Part shown: piece by piece, positions 1 through 6,019 of the stretch | Numbering within the stretch: the first letter of the stretch is position 1 | How the letters are laid out: each line of letters starts with the position of its first letter | Assembly (NCBI GenBank): GCA_014376575.1 | Contig: JACMRF010000131.1 | Location: 1 to 11,737, forward strand | Direction: 5' to 3' | Length of the DNA stretch: 11,737 bases | Source of the DNA: Undibacterium sp. | GTDB taxonomy: Bacteria > Pseudomonadota > Gammaproteobacteria > Burkholderiales > Burkholderiaceae | Notes under the pieces: model-generated | Seen by the model: the letters and a program-made list of their open reading frames with translations, nothing else | Told to the model about the DNA's origin: nothing | Databases searched by the model: none | Program-made: the position numbers and the translations under genes

Positions 1-1130
1 AAGTCAAATATTTCGACGGTCTGGCCTGGCGCCATGACAGTAATCCAATTGCACAGATTTTCCAGTTGCCTGACGTTCCCTGGAAACTCCAATCCAGACA
101 GGAAATTTAATGCCGGCTCCGACACCCGCTTTACATCCACGCCCAATTGCTTGGCACTTTGCGCCAAAAAGAATTTGGTAAGTAGCGGAATATCCTCTCT
201 GCGCTCTCTCAGACTTGGCAAGCGCAAGCGAATGACATTCAATCGATGGTACAAATCTTCGCGAAACAGTCCATCCTTTACCCTTGTCTCTAAATTTTGG
301 TGCGTGGCTGCAATGACCCTTACGTTCGCCTTCATCGGCTGATGTCCGCCAACACGATAAAAATGACCGTCAGAAAGTACCCGCAACAATCGCGTCTGCA
401 AATCAAAAGGCATATCACCAATTTCGTCTAAAAACAAAGTACCGCCTTCGGCTTGTTCAAAACGCCCTCGGCGCGTTGCCTGAGCCCCAGTAAAAGCACC
501 GCGCTCGTGACCAAATAGTTCGGATTCCAATAAGTCTTTGGGAATTGCCGCTGTATTTAATGCAATAAACGGCTGTGCGGAGCGTGGGCTGTGTTTGTGT
601 AGCGCACGCGCAACCAACTCCTTACCACTACCCGATTCACCAGTGATCAGCACAGTCACATTGGACTGGGATAAACGCCCAATCGCTCTAAATACATCTT
701 GCATTGCGGGAGCCTGTCCCAGAATTTCTGGTGTCTCAGCGCTGCTTTGCTCTACACTTGCTTCGCGCAAGCTTTCGTCCATAGCACGACGAATCAACTC
801 GACAGCTTTACCCAAATCAAACGGTTTGGCGAGGTATTCAAATGCGCCGCTTTGAAATGCTGCCACTGCTGAATCCAGATCAGAAAATGCGGTCATGATA
901 ATGACAGGCAACCCAGGATATTTGGCCTTAACAACTTGCAATAACTCCAAGCCTGATGCGCCATGCATACGGATATCAGACACAAGTACTTGCGGCGTCT
1001 CACTTTGCAAGGCTGTCATCGCATCACGTGCATTGGTAAAGCTTCGTGTTGTCAGGTTTTCGCGAGCCAGCGCTTTTTCCAATACCCAACGAATTGAATC
1101 GTCGTCGTCTACTATCCAGATAGGTTTCAT
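1..1130 (-). CDS. ntrC: NtrC (NR-I), nitrogen regulation response regulator, sigma-54 activator; 3' part missing
   Basis: This cytoplasmic response regulator is phosphorylated by NtrB when nitrogen is short and then activates sigma-54 promoters such as glnA. The first 376 residues are visible; the gene runs off the left edge, so the C-terminal Fis-type DNA-binding helices are not seen. The receiver domain (about 1-120) starts [20 protein letters not shown], with acidic residues D8-D11, phospho-acceptor D52 and conserved K102. The AAA+ domain has Walker A GESGSGKE (164-171), the sigma-54 contact loop GAFTGA (211-216) and Walker B GGTLFLDE (229-236). The residue three after D52 reads RMHG instead of the usual RMPG. 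The start at 1130 matches the usual NtrC N-terminus. An in-frame ATG 18 codons upstream (1182-1184) exists but would give an atypical extension and has no Shine-Dalgarno site. It lies 102 bp downstream of ntrB. Identification is firm. Confidence 0.96.
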   Translation of the reverse strand, partial: MKPIWIVDDDDSIRWVLEKALARENLTTRSFTNARDAMTALQSETPQVLVSDIRMHGASGLELLQVVKAKYPGLPVIIMTAFSDLDSAVAAFQSGAFEYLAKPFDLGKAVELIRRAMDESLREASVEQSSAETPEILGQAPAMQDVFRAIGRLSQSNVTVLITGESGSGKELVARALHKHSPRSAQPFIALNTAAIPKDLLESELFGHERGAFTGAQATRRGRFEQAEGGTLFLDEIGDMPFDLQTRLLRVLSDGHFYRVGGHQPMKANVRVIAATHQNLETRVKDGLFREDLYHRLNVIRLRLPSLRERREDIPLLTKFFLAQSAKQLGVDVKRVSEPALNFLSGLEFPGNVRQLENLCNWITVMAPGQTVEIFD

Positions 1131-1169
1131 ATATCGCTTTACATTCCGTTTCGGTAATTCGGGTGTTAG

Positions 1170-1183
1170 TGCGTCGTGACGCA
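1170..1183. repeat. 14-bp palindrome in the ntrB-ntrC gap
   Basis: TGCGTC-GT-GACGCA is a perfect 6-bp dyad with a two-base centre, in the 102-bp gap between ntrB and ntrC and overlapping the unlikely upstream ATG of ntrC. It could be a protein-binding site. A two-base loop makes an RNA hairpin poor. Function is unknown. Confidence 0.4.
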
Positions 1184-1232
1184 TATCAATGTTCGCAACA
1201 CTCTTGATGTTACTTTTTCCGACGTTCCTTTT

Positions 1233-2306
1233 TTAAGGAAGCGGGATCAAAATCCTGAAATCCGTGCACCCCGGTCGACTCTCGCACTCAATTACACCCA
1301 AATGCTGCTCGATGAAAGTTTGTGCAAGCGTCAACCCTAATCCACTACCGCCATCTCGCCCAGAGACAAGAGGATAAAAAATACGGTGGCGAATTTCGTC
1401 CGGAATGCCAGGTCCATTGTCGACTATATGCAATTCTAATGCCAGCCTGTATCTCACCTTGGCCAGAGTAATCTGACGAACCACTCTGGTCTTGAATATT
1501 AGCTCAGCATCGCCTCGCTTAATGCGTTCATATAGCGCCTGCGCGGCGTTATGTGCGATGTTAAGAACAGTTTGAATCAATTGCTCTTTATCGCCTCGGA
1601 ACTCAGGAATAGACAAATCGTAATCTCGCTTGATCATCAGACCCTGCGGAAATTCAGCAACGATTAAGCTACGCACGCGCTCACAAACCTCATGGATATT
1701 GACGTCACCTACGATATGAGGAAGTCGATGTGGCGCCAATAGCCGATCCACCAGAGTTTGCAGTCGGTCCGCTTCTTTAATGATGACCTGAGTATATTCT
1801 CGTAACTCTCTCAATTGGCGCTCAGGCAATTCCAACTCGAGCAATTGGGCGGCGCCCCTTATCCCTCCTAAAGGATTCTTAATCTCATGCGCCAGATTGC
1901 GTATCAGTTCTTTATTTGCCTTGCTCTGATCCAGCATGCGCTCTTCACGATCTAGCTTTAATTGCTGTACATTTTCACGTAATTCGATCAACACAGGCGT
2001 ATCAGGATTATCAAGCGCTGTAACGATACTATGTACATGTAGCACCTCCCTGCCACTTCGCTCCAGGGTCAGATCTTGTCGTTTATCTGCAAACTGGTGG
2101 GCTACGGCTTGATGAAAAACTTCCAATAGCTCGTCGCCATTGAGGAACAGATCAGCTAACTTCTGATGCGTCAGGGACTTAAATGAGCTATCTAACAAAT
2201 TTTCAGCAGCCGCATTGGCGTACATGATGAATCCTTCAGCATCTAATACGATGACAGCGGATGTTAATAAGTCTAAGCCAGCAAGGGATGTGAGTGGTGT
2301 TTTCAA
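1233..2306 (-). CDS. ntrB: NtrB (NR-II), nitrogen regulation sensor histidine kinase/phosphatase
   Basis: This cytoplasmic histidine kinase, controlled by PII in the known family, phosphorylates and dephosphorylates NtrC. Its 357 residues are the usual NtrB length. An N-terminal PAS domain (about 10-110) has no membrane segment. The H-box is NLAHEIKNPLGG with phospho-accepting H140. The catalytic domain has an N-box around LNIAHNAAQAL (248-258), G1 VDNGPGIP (295-302) and the glycine-rich G2 GGSGLGLTLAQTF (319-331). The start must be TTG at 2306: an in-frame stop lies four codons upstream and the next Met is residue 28, inside the PAS domain. There is no Shine-Dalgarno site; the start sits about 12 bp after the U tract of the upstream terminator. 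It is probably co-transcribed with ntrC, possibly from its own sigma-54 promoter at 2349-2365. Confidence 0.95.
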   Translation of the reverse strand: MKTPLTSLAGLDLLTSAVIVLDAEGFIMYANAAAENLLDSSFKSLTHQKLADLFLNGDELLEVFHQAVAHQFADKRQDLTLERSGREVLHVHSIVTALDNPDTPVLIELRENVQQLKLDREERMLDQSKANKELIRNLAHEIKNPLGGIRGAAQLLELELPERQLRELREYTQVIIKEADRLQTLVDRLLAPHRLPHIVGDVNIHEVCERVRSLIVAEFPQGLMIKRDYDLSIPEFRGDKEQLIQTVLNIAHNAAQALYERIKRGDAELIFKTRVVRQITLAKVRYRLALELHIVDNGPGIPDEIRHRIFYPLVSGRDGGSGLGLTLAQTFIEQHLGVIECESRPGCTDFRILIPLP

Positions 2307-2317
2307 ATTTAACGATT

Positions 2318-2343
2318 AAAAAAAAGGCCGCGTAGAGCGACCT
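2318..2343 (-). terminator. Intrinsic terminator after the DUF4124 gene
   Basis: Read on the minus strand, AGGTCGC (2343-2337), loop TCTAC and GCGGCCT (2331-2325) form a 7-bp stem with one G-T pair, followed by a run of eight T (2325-2318). It lies about 46 bp after the stop of the DUF4124 gene and just before ntrB, so it should reduce read-through from upstream into ntrBC. The plus-strand reading has no T run, so it works one way only. Confidence 0.8.
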
Positions 2344-2348
2344 AAGAA

Positions 2349-2365
2349 TGCAAGCATCATGCCTG
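2349..2365 (-). promoter_or_regulatory. Candidate sigma-54 (-24/-12) promoter for ntrBC
   Basis: The minus strand reads AGGCATGATGCTTGCA. It has the invariant GG (2363-2362), exactly 10 bp, then GC (2351-2350), with GGCA in the -24 box and TTGCA in the -12 box, close to the sigma-54 consensus TGGCACG-N4-TTGCA. The predicted start is about 2338, inside the 5' arm of the terminator at 2318-2343. I see no full NtrC dyad close upstream, only isolated GGTGC half-sites inside the DUF4124 gene. Activation might come from the glnA sites or weak sites. Inference from motif only. Confidence 0.5.
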
Positions 2366-2388
2366 AAATAGACTTGAAAATTTTCCTG

Positions 2389-2874
2389 TCATTTTAAATT
2401 TCCGACTTCCCTTTTTAGTGCTTCGATGTTCTTTTCGGTGCGGCTGATGTCATCTTTCATCATTGTGGTGCGGTCCTGATACTTTGCGAAGTTCTTTTCA
2501 TCGCCTCGTCGTTCAGGCTCGCCGTTGTTATATTCTTTTTTTAAACTTGATAATTTTTGTTCTTCTGTTTTAAGTTCATCCAACAAAATCTGCTTACGAT
2601 CAGCGTCACGTGCCTTTTGAGTGCTGTCATCTACCTTAGGAAAATTTGGCGGACTTGATGCCGGGCTCGCGCTGGCTTTTTTTGCAGTAGATACCACGGG
2701 TGCTGGAACGATATTAATGCCAGGCAACTCCACTTTTTTGCACCCCTTCGTCGTCCCGGTATTTTTGTATTCTTTTTTACCATGTTCATCAATGCATAAA
2801 AAAACGTCTGCTTCTGCCTGCGCTTTAGCGACAAAAATAGAAAATAAAAGTAAACCGCTCAAAAATTTTTTCAT
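2389..2874 (-). CDS. DUF4124-type secreted protein with coiled-coil C-terminus, unknown function
   Basis: A 161-residue exported protein. Residues 1-20 form a signal peptide ending AQA before E21. The mature N-terminus VFLCIDEHGKKEYKN...GCKKVEL (about 24-50) fits the DUF4124 pattern, with two cysteines (C27, C45) that could form a disulfide in the periplasm. A Pro/Ala/Ser-rich linker (about 53-85) leads to a charged, Lys/Glu-rich segment (about 88-161) likely to be a coiled coil. No catalytic motif is visible. It sits between glnA and ntrBC, with its own terminator behind it and glnA's terminator in front, so it may be expressed separately. Placement suggests a nitrogen-linked or merely hitch-hiking gene; the role is unknown. 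The Shine-Dalgarno site is weak. Family call is moderate, coding status high. Confidence 0.85.
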   Translation of the reverse strand: MKKFLSGLLLFSIFVAKAQAEADVFLCIDEHGKKEYKNTGTTKGCKKVELPGINIVPAPVVSTAKKASASPASSPPNFPKVDDSTQKARDADRKQILLDELKTEEQKLSSLKKEYNNGEPERRGDEKNFAKYQDRTTMMKDDISRTEKNIEALKREVGNLK

Positions 2875-2894
2875 GATCTAGCCAATTTATTACT

Positions 2895-2915
2895 AACAGG
2901 CTTAGTGTATGCCAA
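2895..2915 (-). promoter_or_regulatory. Weak promoter candidate for the DUF4124 gene
   Basis: On the minus strand TTGGCA (2915-2910) can be read two ways. As a sigma-54 -24 box it is followed after 10 bp by GC (2901-2900), but the -12 box is AAGC rather than TTGC. As a sigma-70 -35 box it is followed after 17 bp by TAATAA, only a 3 of 6 match to TATAAT. Either would start transcription just upstream of the ATG at 2874. This is suggestive only. Confidence 0.3.
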
Positions 2916-2963
2916 GCAGCGTCGCAGCACAATTGCAAGGCAAAAATCATTACATTCAGAAAC

Positions 2964-2993
2964 AAAAAAAGCGGGCTTAACGCCCGCTTTTTT
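2964..2993 (-). terminator. Intrinsic terminator of glnA
   Basis: The stem AGCGGGC (2970-2976) pairs perfectly with GCCCGCT (2982-2988) around loop TTAAC, flanked by a run of A on one side and T on the other, so it could act in both directions. It starts about 14 bp after the glnA stop codon and should limit read-through from glnA into the DUF4124 gene and ntrBC. Confidence 0.92.
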
Positions 2994-3006
2994 ACTTGCC
3001 ATTAAA

Positions 3007-4422
3007 TTACATGGAGTAGTACATGTCAAACTCGGCAGGATGCGTAGTCATACGCATGCGTTGCACATCTTGCATTTTCAGTTCAATGTAAGCATCGATC
3101 ATGCTGTCACTAAATACACCGCCACGTGTCAAGAACTCACGGTCTTTATTCAACGCATCCAATGCTTCTTCCAATGAAGCACAGACCGTTGGGATCAATG
3201 CGTCTTCTTCTGGAGGCAAATGGTACAAATCTTTCGATGCCGCTTCGCCCGGATGAATCTTGTTCTGAACGCCATCCAGACCAGCCATCATCAACGCAGA
3301 GAAGCACAGGTATGGGTTCGCCAGAGGATCTGGGAAGCGCGCTTCAACACGGCGACCTTTAGGGTTCGCAACATAAGGAATACGAATAGAAGCCGAACGG
3401 TTTTTAGCAGAATAAGCCAATTTTACCGGTGCTTCGTAACCTGGAACCAAACGCTTGTAGGAGTTAGTACCTGGATTGGTGATCGCGTTCAATGCCTTGG
3501 CATGCTTAATGATACCGCCAATGTAATACAGGGCGAAATCAGACAAACCTGCATAGCCATCGCCTGCAAACAGGTTTTTGCCATCTTTCCAGATTGATTG
3601 ATGTACGTGCATACCAGAACCGTTATCGCCAACGATAGGCTTCGGCATGAAAGTTGCCGTCTTACCATAAGTGTGCGCCACGTTCCACACGACATATTTC
3701 AAGTTCTGAGTCCAGTCAGCGCGCTCGACCAAAGTAGAAAATTTTGTACCGATTTCATTTTGGCCCGCACCGGCAACTTCGTGGTGATGCACTTCAACTG
3801 GAATGCCTAAAGATTCCAAAATCAAACACATTTCTGAGCGCATGTCCTGGAAACTATCAACTGGTGGCACTGGAAAATAACCGCCTTTAACTACCGGACG
3901 GTGACCAGTATTGCCACCTTCGAGTTTTTCACCAGTAGTCCATGAGGCTTCGTCAGAATCAATCTTAACGAAACAACCCGACATATCAATTTTCCAACGG
4001 ACGCTGTCAAAAATGAAAAATTCTGGTTCTGGACCGAAGTAAGCTGTATCGCCGAGACCTGAAGATTTCAAGTAGGCTTCAGCACGGCGTGCGATAGAAC
4101 GTGGATCACGGTCATATCCCTTGCCATCAGTTGGCTCGATCACATCACATTGCATAAACAATGTAGTTTCTTCCATAAACGGGTCAATATTGGCTGTATT
4201 TGGATCTGGAATCAACAACATGTCTGAAGATTCGATACCCTTCCAGCCAGCGATGGAAGAACCATCAAACGCATGGCCGGACTCAAATTTATCGATATCA
4301 AAATGGGAAACTGGCACGGTGACGTGCTGTTCTTTGCCTCTCGTATCCGTAAAACGGAAATCAACAAATTTTACTTCGTTGTCTTTTGCCATTTTCAAAA
4401 CTTCTGCGGCTGTCATTGCCAT
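3007..4422 (-). CDS. glnA: Glutamine synthetase, type I (GSI)
   Basis: This cytoplasmic dodecameric enzyme makes glutamine from glutamate, ammonium and ATP and is the main ammonium-assimilating step. Its 471 residues are the normal GSI-beta length. Visible signatures are FDGSSIAGW (52-60), the ATP/metal segment PEPEFFIFD (131-139), the loop [17 protein letters not shown] (212-228), [16 protein letters not shown] (261-276) and NRSASIRIP (341-349). The adenylylation tyrosine is Y400 in [10 protein letters not shown], so activity is probably tuned by the GlnE adenylyltransferase. The C-terminus [11 protein letters not shown] is typical. The start ATG at 4422 has a strong GAGGAG six bases upstream; a second ATG two codons later is less well spaced. 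It is expressed from a sigma-54 promoter with NtrC sites and closed by its own terminator. Confidence 0.98.
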   Translation of the reverse strand: MAMTAAEVLKMAKDNEVKFVDFRFTDTRGKEQHVTVPVSHFDIDKFESGHAFDGSSIAGWKGIESSDMLLIPDPNTANIDPFMEETTLFMQCDVIEPTDGKGYDRDPRSIARRAEAYLKSSGLGDTAYFGPEPEFFIFDSVRWKIDMSGCFVKIDSDEASWTTGEKLEGGNTGHRPVVKGGYFPVPPVDSFQDMRSEMCLILESLGIPVEVHHHEVAGAGQNEIGTKFSTLVERADWTQNLKYVVWNVAHTYGKTATFMPKPIVGDNGSGMHVHQSIWKDGKNLFAGDGYAGLSDFALYYIGGIIKHAKALNAITNPGTNSYKRLVPGYEAPVKLAYSAKNRSASIRIPYVANPKGRRVEARFPDPLANPYLCFSALMMAGLDGVQNKIHPGEAASKDLYHLPPEEDALIPTVCASLEEALDALNKDREFLTRGGVFSDSMIDAYIELKMQDVQRMRMTTHPAEFDMYYSM

Positions 4423-4561
4423 GTAAAACTCCTCAAATAGATCTAAAAATAAATTCGAAAATTGCTGAGACGTCTGCTAGCCGACCTGTCAATTGTATTG
4501 TCTGCATGCTTTTCTGGAGCATGGTGAATAAAACTAACCGCAGAACTCAACGAAAGATAAT

Positions 4562-4578
4562 AGCAGAATTCATGCCAT
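4562..4578 (-). promoter_or_regulatory. Sigma-54 (-24/-12) promoter of glnA
   Basis: The minus strand reads TGGCATGAATTCTGCT, with GG (4576-4575), 10 bp, then GC (4564-4563), matching the sigma-54 consensus TGGCAC-N5-TTGCT at the key bases. The predicted start is a G at about 4551, giving a 5' UTR of about 130 nt that contains a small hairpin (CATGCT/AGCATG, 4505-4523). Two NtrC dyads lie upstream at the expected enhancer distance. An A/T-rich stretch between them (about 4650-4672) could be bent by IHF, but no clean IHF site is present. Confidence 0.75.
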
Positions 4579-4684
4579 CTTCAAGGACAAACAAGGTGGA
4601 GCGCGACAAAGTCTACATCTTTGTTTTTACGGCGATTATCATTAAGAATTCAATCAATCAATAAAATTTTTGCCAAAGACAAAA

Positions 4685-4699
4685 GCACCAAAAAAGTGC
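4685..4699. promoter_or_regulatory. NtrC-binding site, promoter-proximal, for glnA
   Basis: GCACCAAAAAAGTGC has the NtrC layout GCAC-N7-GTGC, like the enteric consensus TGCACCAAAATGGTGCA. Its centre is about 141 bp upstream of the predicted sigma-54 start of glnA. Confidence 0.75.
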
Positions 4700-4712
4700 G
4701 TAAATTAAAAAA

Positions 4713-4727
4713 GCACTAAATAAGTGC
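4713..4727. promoter_or_regulatory. NtrC-binding site, promoter-distal, for glnA
   Basis: GCACTAAATAAGTGC, again GCAC-N7-GTGC, is centred 28 bp from the proximal site and about 169 bp upstream of the predicted glnA start. Paired sites allow cooperative NtrC binding in known systems. A lone half-site (TTTTGGTGC, ending 4768) lies further out. Confidence 0.75.
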
Positions 4728-4862
4728 TCAATTACCCTAAAAATGCATTCAATGTTTTATTTTGGTGCGTCACTGTATATTTGCTATTTTATTAACAATC
4801 TATATTGTTACACTTCCGATCGATTTTTAATATTTTGTTGCAATGTGAAATTCAATATCAGA

Positions 4863-4883
4863 CAGATAACATTGCTTTATCTG
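4863..4883. repeat. 7-bp dyad overlapping a -35 region, possible operator
   Basis: CAGATAA and TTATCTG form a perfect inverted repeat with a 7-bp spacer. The right arm covers the position where the -35 box of the TATAAT promoter at 4900 would lie, so a repressor or activator site is plausible. No factor can be named. Confidence 0.4.
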
Positions 4884-4905
4884 CTATTTTAACTATATTT
4901 ATAAT
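4877..4905 (+). promoter_or_regulatory. Candidate sigma-70 promoter, plus strand
   Basis: A perfect TATAAT (4900-4905) is preceded at 17 bp by TTATCT (4877-4882), a poor -35 box. Transcription would start near 4912 and proceed towards the rhodanese gene, across the unassigned block and a terminator-like hairpin. The region is A/T-rich, so a chance TATAAT is quite possible. Confidence 0.3.
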
Positions 4906-5188
4906 AACTGTTGAGCTAACTATTCACGATGTAATGACCCTGCTTGTCCGGCAACTCCAATTAAAGAACGTAGCCGGGCGTATGTCAAAGAGCGCAGTCT
5001 TGGTCCCCTTCTTTCATGACGAAGCGGCGATTAACAAACTGACCGATGTCATGTTAGCGCTGCGCAGGAAAATCACCAGGTTCAAATACTGGGCCACTGA
5101 GCCAGTTGGCGGCGGCATAATATTGGCACAAACCAGATTTGGCGGCGGGTAGGCGATCTTGCAGACCAACGCTATTTGTACCTGTACC

Positions 5189-5210
5189 ACCGATCAATCG
5201 GTATTTTTAT
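5189..5210 (+). terminator. Terminator-like hairpin upstream of the rhodanese gene
   Basis: ACCGA (5189-5193), loop TCAA and TCGGT (5198-5202) form a 5-bp perfect stem followed by a T-rich run (TATTTTTATTTT). The stem is short. It ends about 40 bp before the rhodanese start, so it could end a short transcript from 4912 or act as a leader attenuator. Confidence 0.4.
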
Positions 5211-5250
5211 TTTAGCTTTTATTGACATATCACATCAAAGAGAACAGACC

Positions 5251-5712
5251 ATGGCAAACGATCTACTCAGCAAAGCACAGCAAAGCGGCCTCGAACAACA
5301 TCTCCCTTACGCGGGCGCAGTCAGCCCTGAGGACGCTTGGGCAGTATTACAAGCAGATCAAAACATCGTCCTCGTTGATGTCCGCACCAATGCCGAGCGC
5401 GACTGGGTAGGCCGCGTCCACATCAAGGAAACACAACACCATGCCGTGCAATGGAGCACTTATCCGGACGGCATGCCGAATCCGGATTTCATTGCACAAC
5501 TGACAGCACTGGTACCGAGCAAAGATACGCCCATCCTCTTTCTGTGTCGCTCCGGCGTACGCTCACGCCACGGCGCCAAACTAGCGGCCGAACACGGTTA
5601 TACTCAATGCTATGACATCTTGCACGGCTTTGAAGGCGATAAAAATGCGCATGATCATCGTAAGACTGTGGCTGGCTGGTGTAATGCGGATTTACCTTGG
5701 ATAGGGGCTTAA
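5251..5712 (+). CDS. Rhodanese-like sulfurtransferase, single domain
   Basis: A 153-residue cytoplasmic protein of the rhodanese fold, which in this family moves a sulfane sulfur through a cysteine persulfide. Residues about 26-145 carry the fold: VLVDVRTNAERDWVG (40-54) is the typical N-terminal rhodanese motif. ILFLCRSGVRSRHGA (95-109) holds the active-site loop, with C99 and the arginines that shape it. HGFEGD (125-130) precedes the C-terminal part, which ends in DLPWIG as in many short rhodaneses. No signal peptide is present. The ATG at 5251 was chosen over one 25 codons upstream because that extension would cross the hairpin at 5189-5202 and is not rhodanese-like; an AAAGAGA lies about 10 bases upstream. 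It is divergent from glnA. The physiological sulfur acceptor is unknown. Confidence 0.92.
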   Translation: MANDLLSKAQQSGLEQHLPYAGAVSPEDAWAVLQADQNIVLVDVRTNAERDWVGRVHIKETQHHAVQWSTYPDGMPNPDFIAQLTALVPSKDTPILFLCRSGVRSRHGAKLAAEHGYTQCYDILHGFEGDKNAHDHRKTVAGWCNADLPWIGA

Positions 5713-5741
5713 TTTAATGTGGAGTATGGCAAGGACTAACA

Positions 5742-5799
5742 CGCAATATCCACGCGGGTCACAGCCCAGAGTTGGCTGGCAAGGCGCATGGATGTTGCG
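5742..5799. repeat. 58-bp nested inverted repeat downstream of the rhodanese gene
   Basis: Outer arms CGCAATATCCACGCG (5742-5756) and CGCATGGATGTTGCG (5785-5799) pair at 14 of 15 positions as plus-strand RNA, counting one G-U. The loop contains a second perfect hairpin, CAGCC (5762-5766) and GGCTG (5774-5778). There is no T run behind it, so it is not a standard terminator. It could be a REP-like or miniature mobile palindrome, a structured 3' UTR, or an RNA gene. Confidence 0.55.
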
Positions 5800-5808
5800 C
5801 TTATCTCG

Positions 5809-5852
5809 GAGGTGCGTAAAAAATAATAAGTTCAACATCGCCGCCTCTTTTT
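5809..5852 (+). terminator. Weak terminator candidate for the rhodanese gene
   Basis: GAGG (5809-5812) with CCTC (5844-5847), plus GCG (5814-5816) with CGC (5839-5841), make an interrupted stem around a 22-base A-rich loop, followed directly by five T. The bulges and large loop make it doubtful. Confidence 0.25.
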
Positions 5853-5918
5853 CGTAACAATTTGCAACTTTCTCATCAGACACTTGACTGCCAGCGACGA
5901 ATGAGTGAATCTTCTATG

Positions 5919-5935
5919 GCGATGCTTGCCATCGC
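5919..5935. repeat. Small hairpin GCGATG/CATCGC
   Basis: GCGATG (5919-5924) and CATCGC (5930-5935) form a perfect 6-bp stem with a 5-base loop, seven bases before the next, longer hairpin. The two may belong to one structured RNA end. Confidence 0.4.
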
Positions 5936-5941
5936 GCAATT

Positions 5942-5974
5942 AAATCAATTCAAGCTCGATTGAATTGATTTTTT
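5942..5974 (+). terminator. Perfect 12-bp hairpin with T run
   Basis: AAATCAATTCAA (5942-5953), a 6-base loop, and TTGAATTGATTT (5960-5971) form an uninterrupted stem that continues into T residues to 5974. It is A/T-rich, so less stable than a classic terminator, but its geometry fits. It lies about 230 bp after the rhodanese stop and 45 bp before the binding-protein start, so the latter probably has its own promoter downstream of it. A poor match TTGATT-N17-TAATAA (5976-6004) is the only candidate I see. Confidence 0.5.
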
Positions 5975-6019
5975 ATTGATTAACATGACTTTCCATCTTA
6001 ATAAGCAAACAGATCATTC

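Larger units (their letters stand above)
4741..5188. other. Intergenic stretch with no recognised gene; GC-richer block 4930-5155
   Basis: The first part (to about 4925) is A/T-rich and holds a dyad and a TATAAT box. From about 4930 to 5155 the base composition rises towards that of coding DNA. The plus-strand frame from an ATG at 4982 to a stop at 5152 (56 codons, beginning MSKSAVLVPFFHDEAA) has sensible codons. So does part of the minus strand from about 5197 to 5060. Neither has a good ribosome-binding site or a family I recognise. A near-repeat TTGGCGGCGG occurs at 5106 and 5139, and a small hairpin (GCCACTG/CAGTTGGC) at 5093-5110. It may be a decayed gene, a structured RNA, or a small unknown ORF. 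Confidence 0.4.

Noticed and set aside
34..1179. Several plus-strand open frames of about 94-105 codons
   Set aside because: They are antisense to ntrC, have no domain resemblance, and the minus-strand frame carries unmistakable NtrC motifs throughout.
3126..4426. Plus- and minus-strand open frames overlapping glnA
   Set aside because: Shadows of the well-conserved glnA reading frame; no start signals or recognisable protein features.
4441..4500. TTGACA on the minus strand (about 4493-4488) as a sigma-70 promoter of glnA
   Set aside because: No acceptable -10 box lies 16-18 bp downstream.
5770..5790. Sigma-54-like TTGG-N10-GC on the plus strand
   Set aside because: The -12 box reads GCGC rather than TTGC and it lies within the palindrome, far from the next gene start.
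5692..5883. 63-codon minus-strand frame behind the rhodanese gene
   Set aside because: It spans the nested palindrome and overlaps the rhodanese 3' end; no ribosome-binding site and no coding-like composition.
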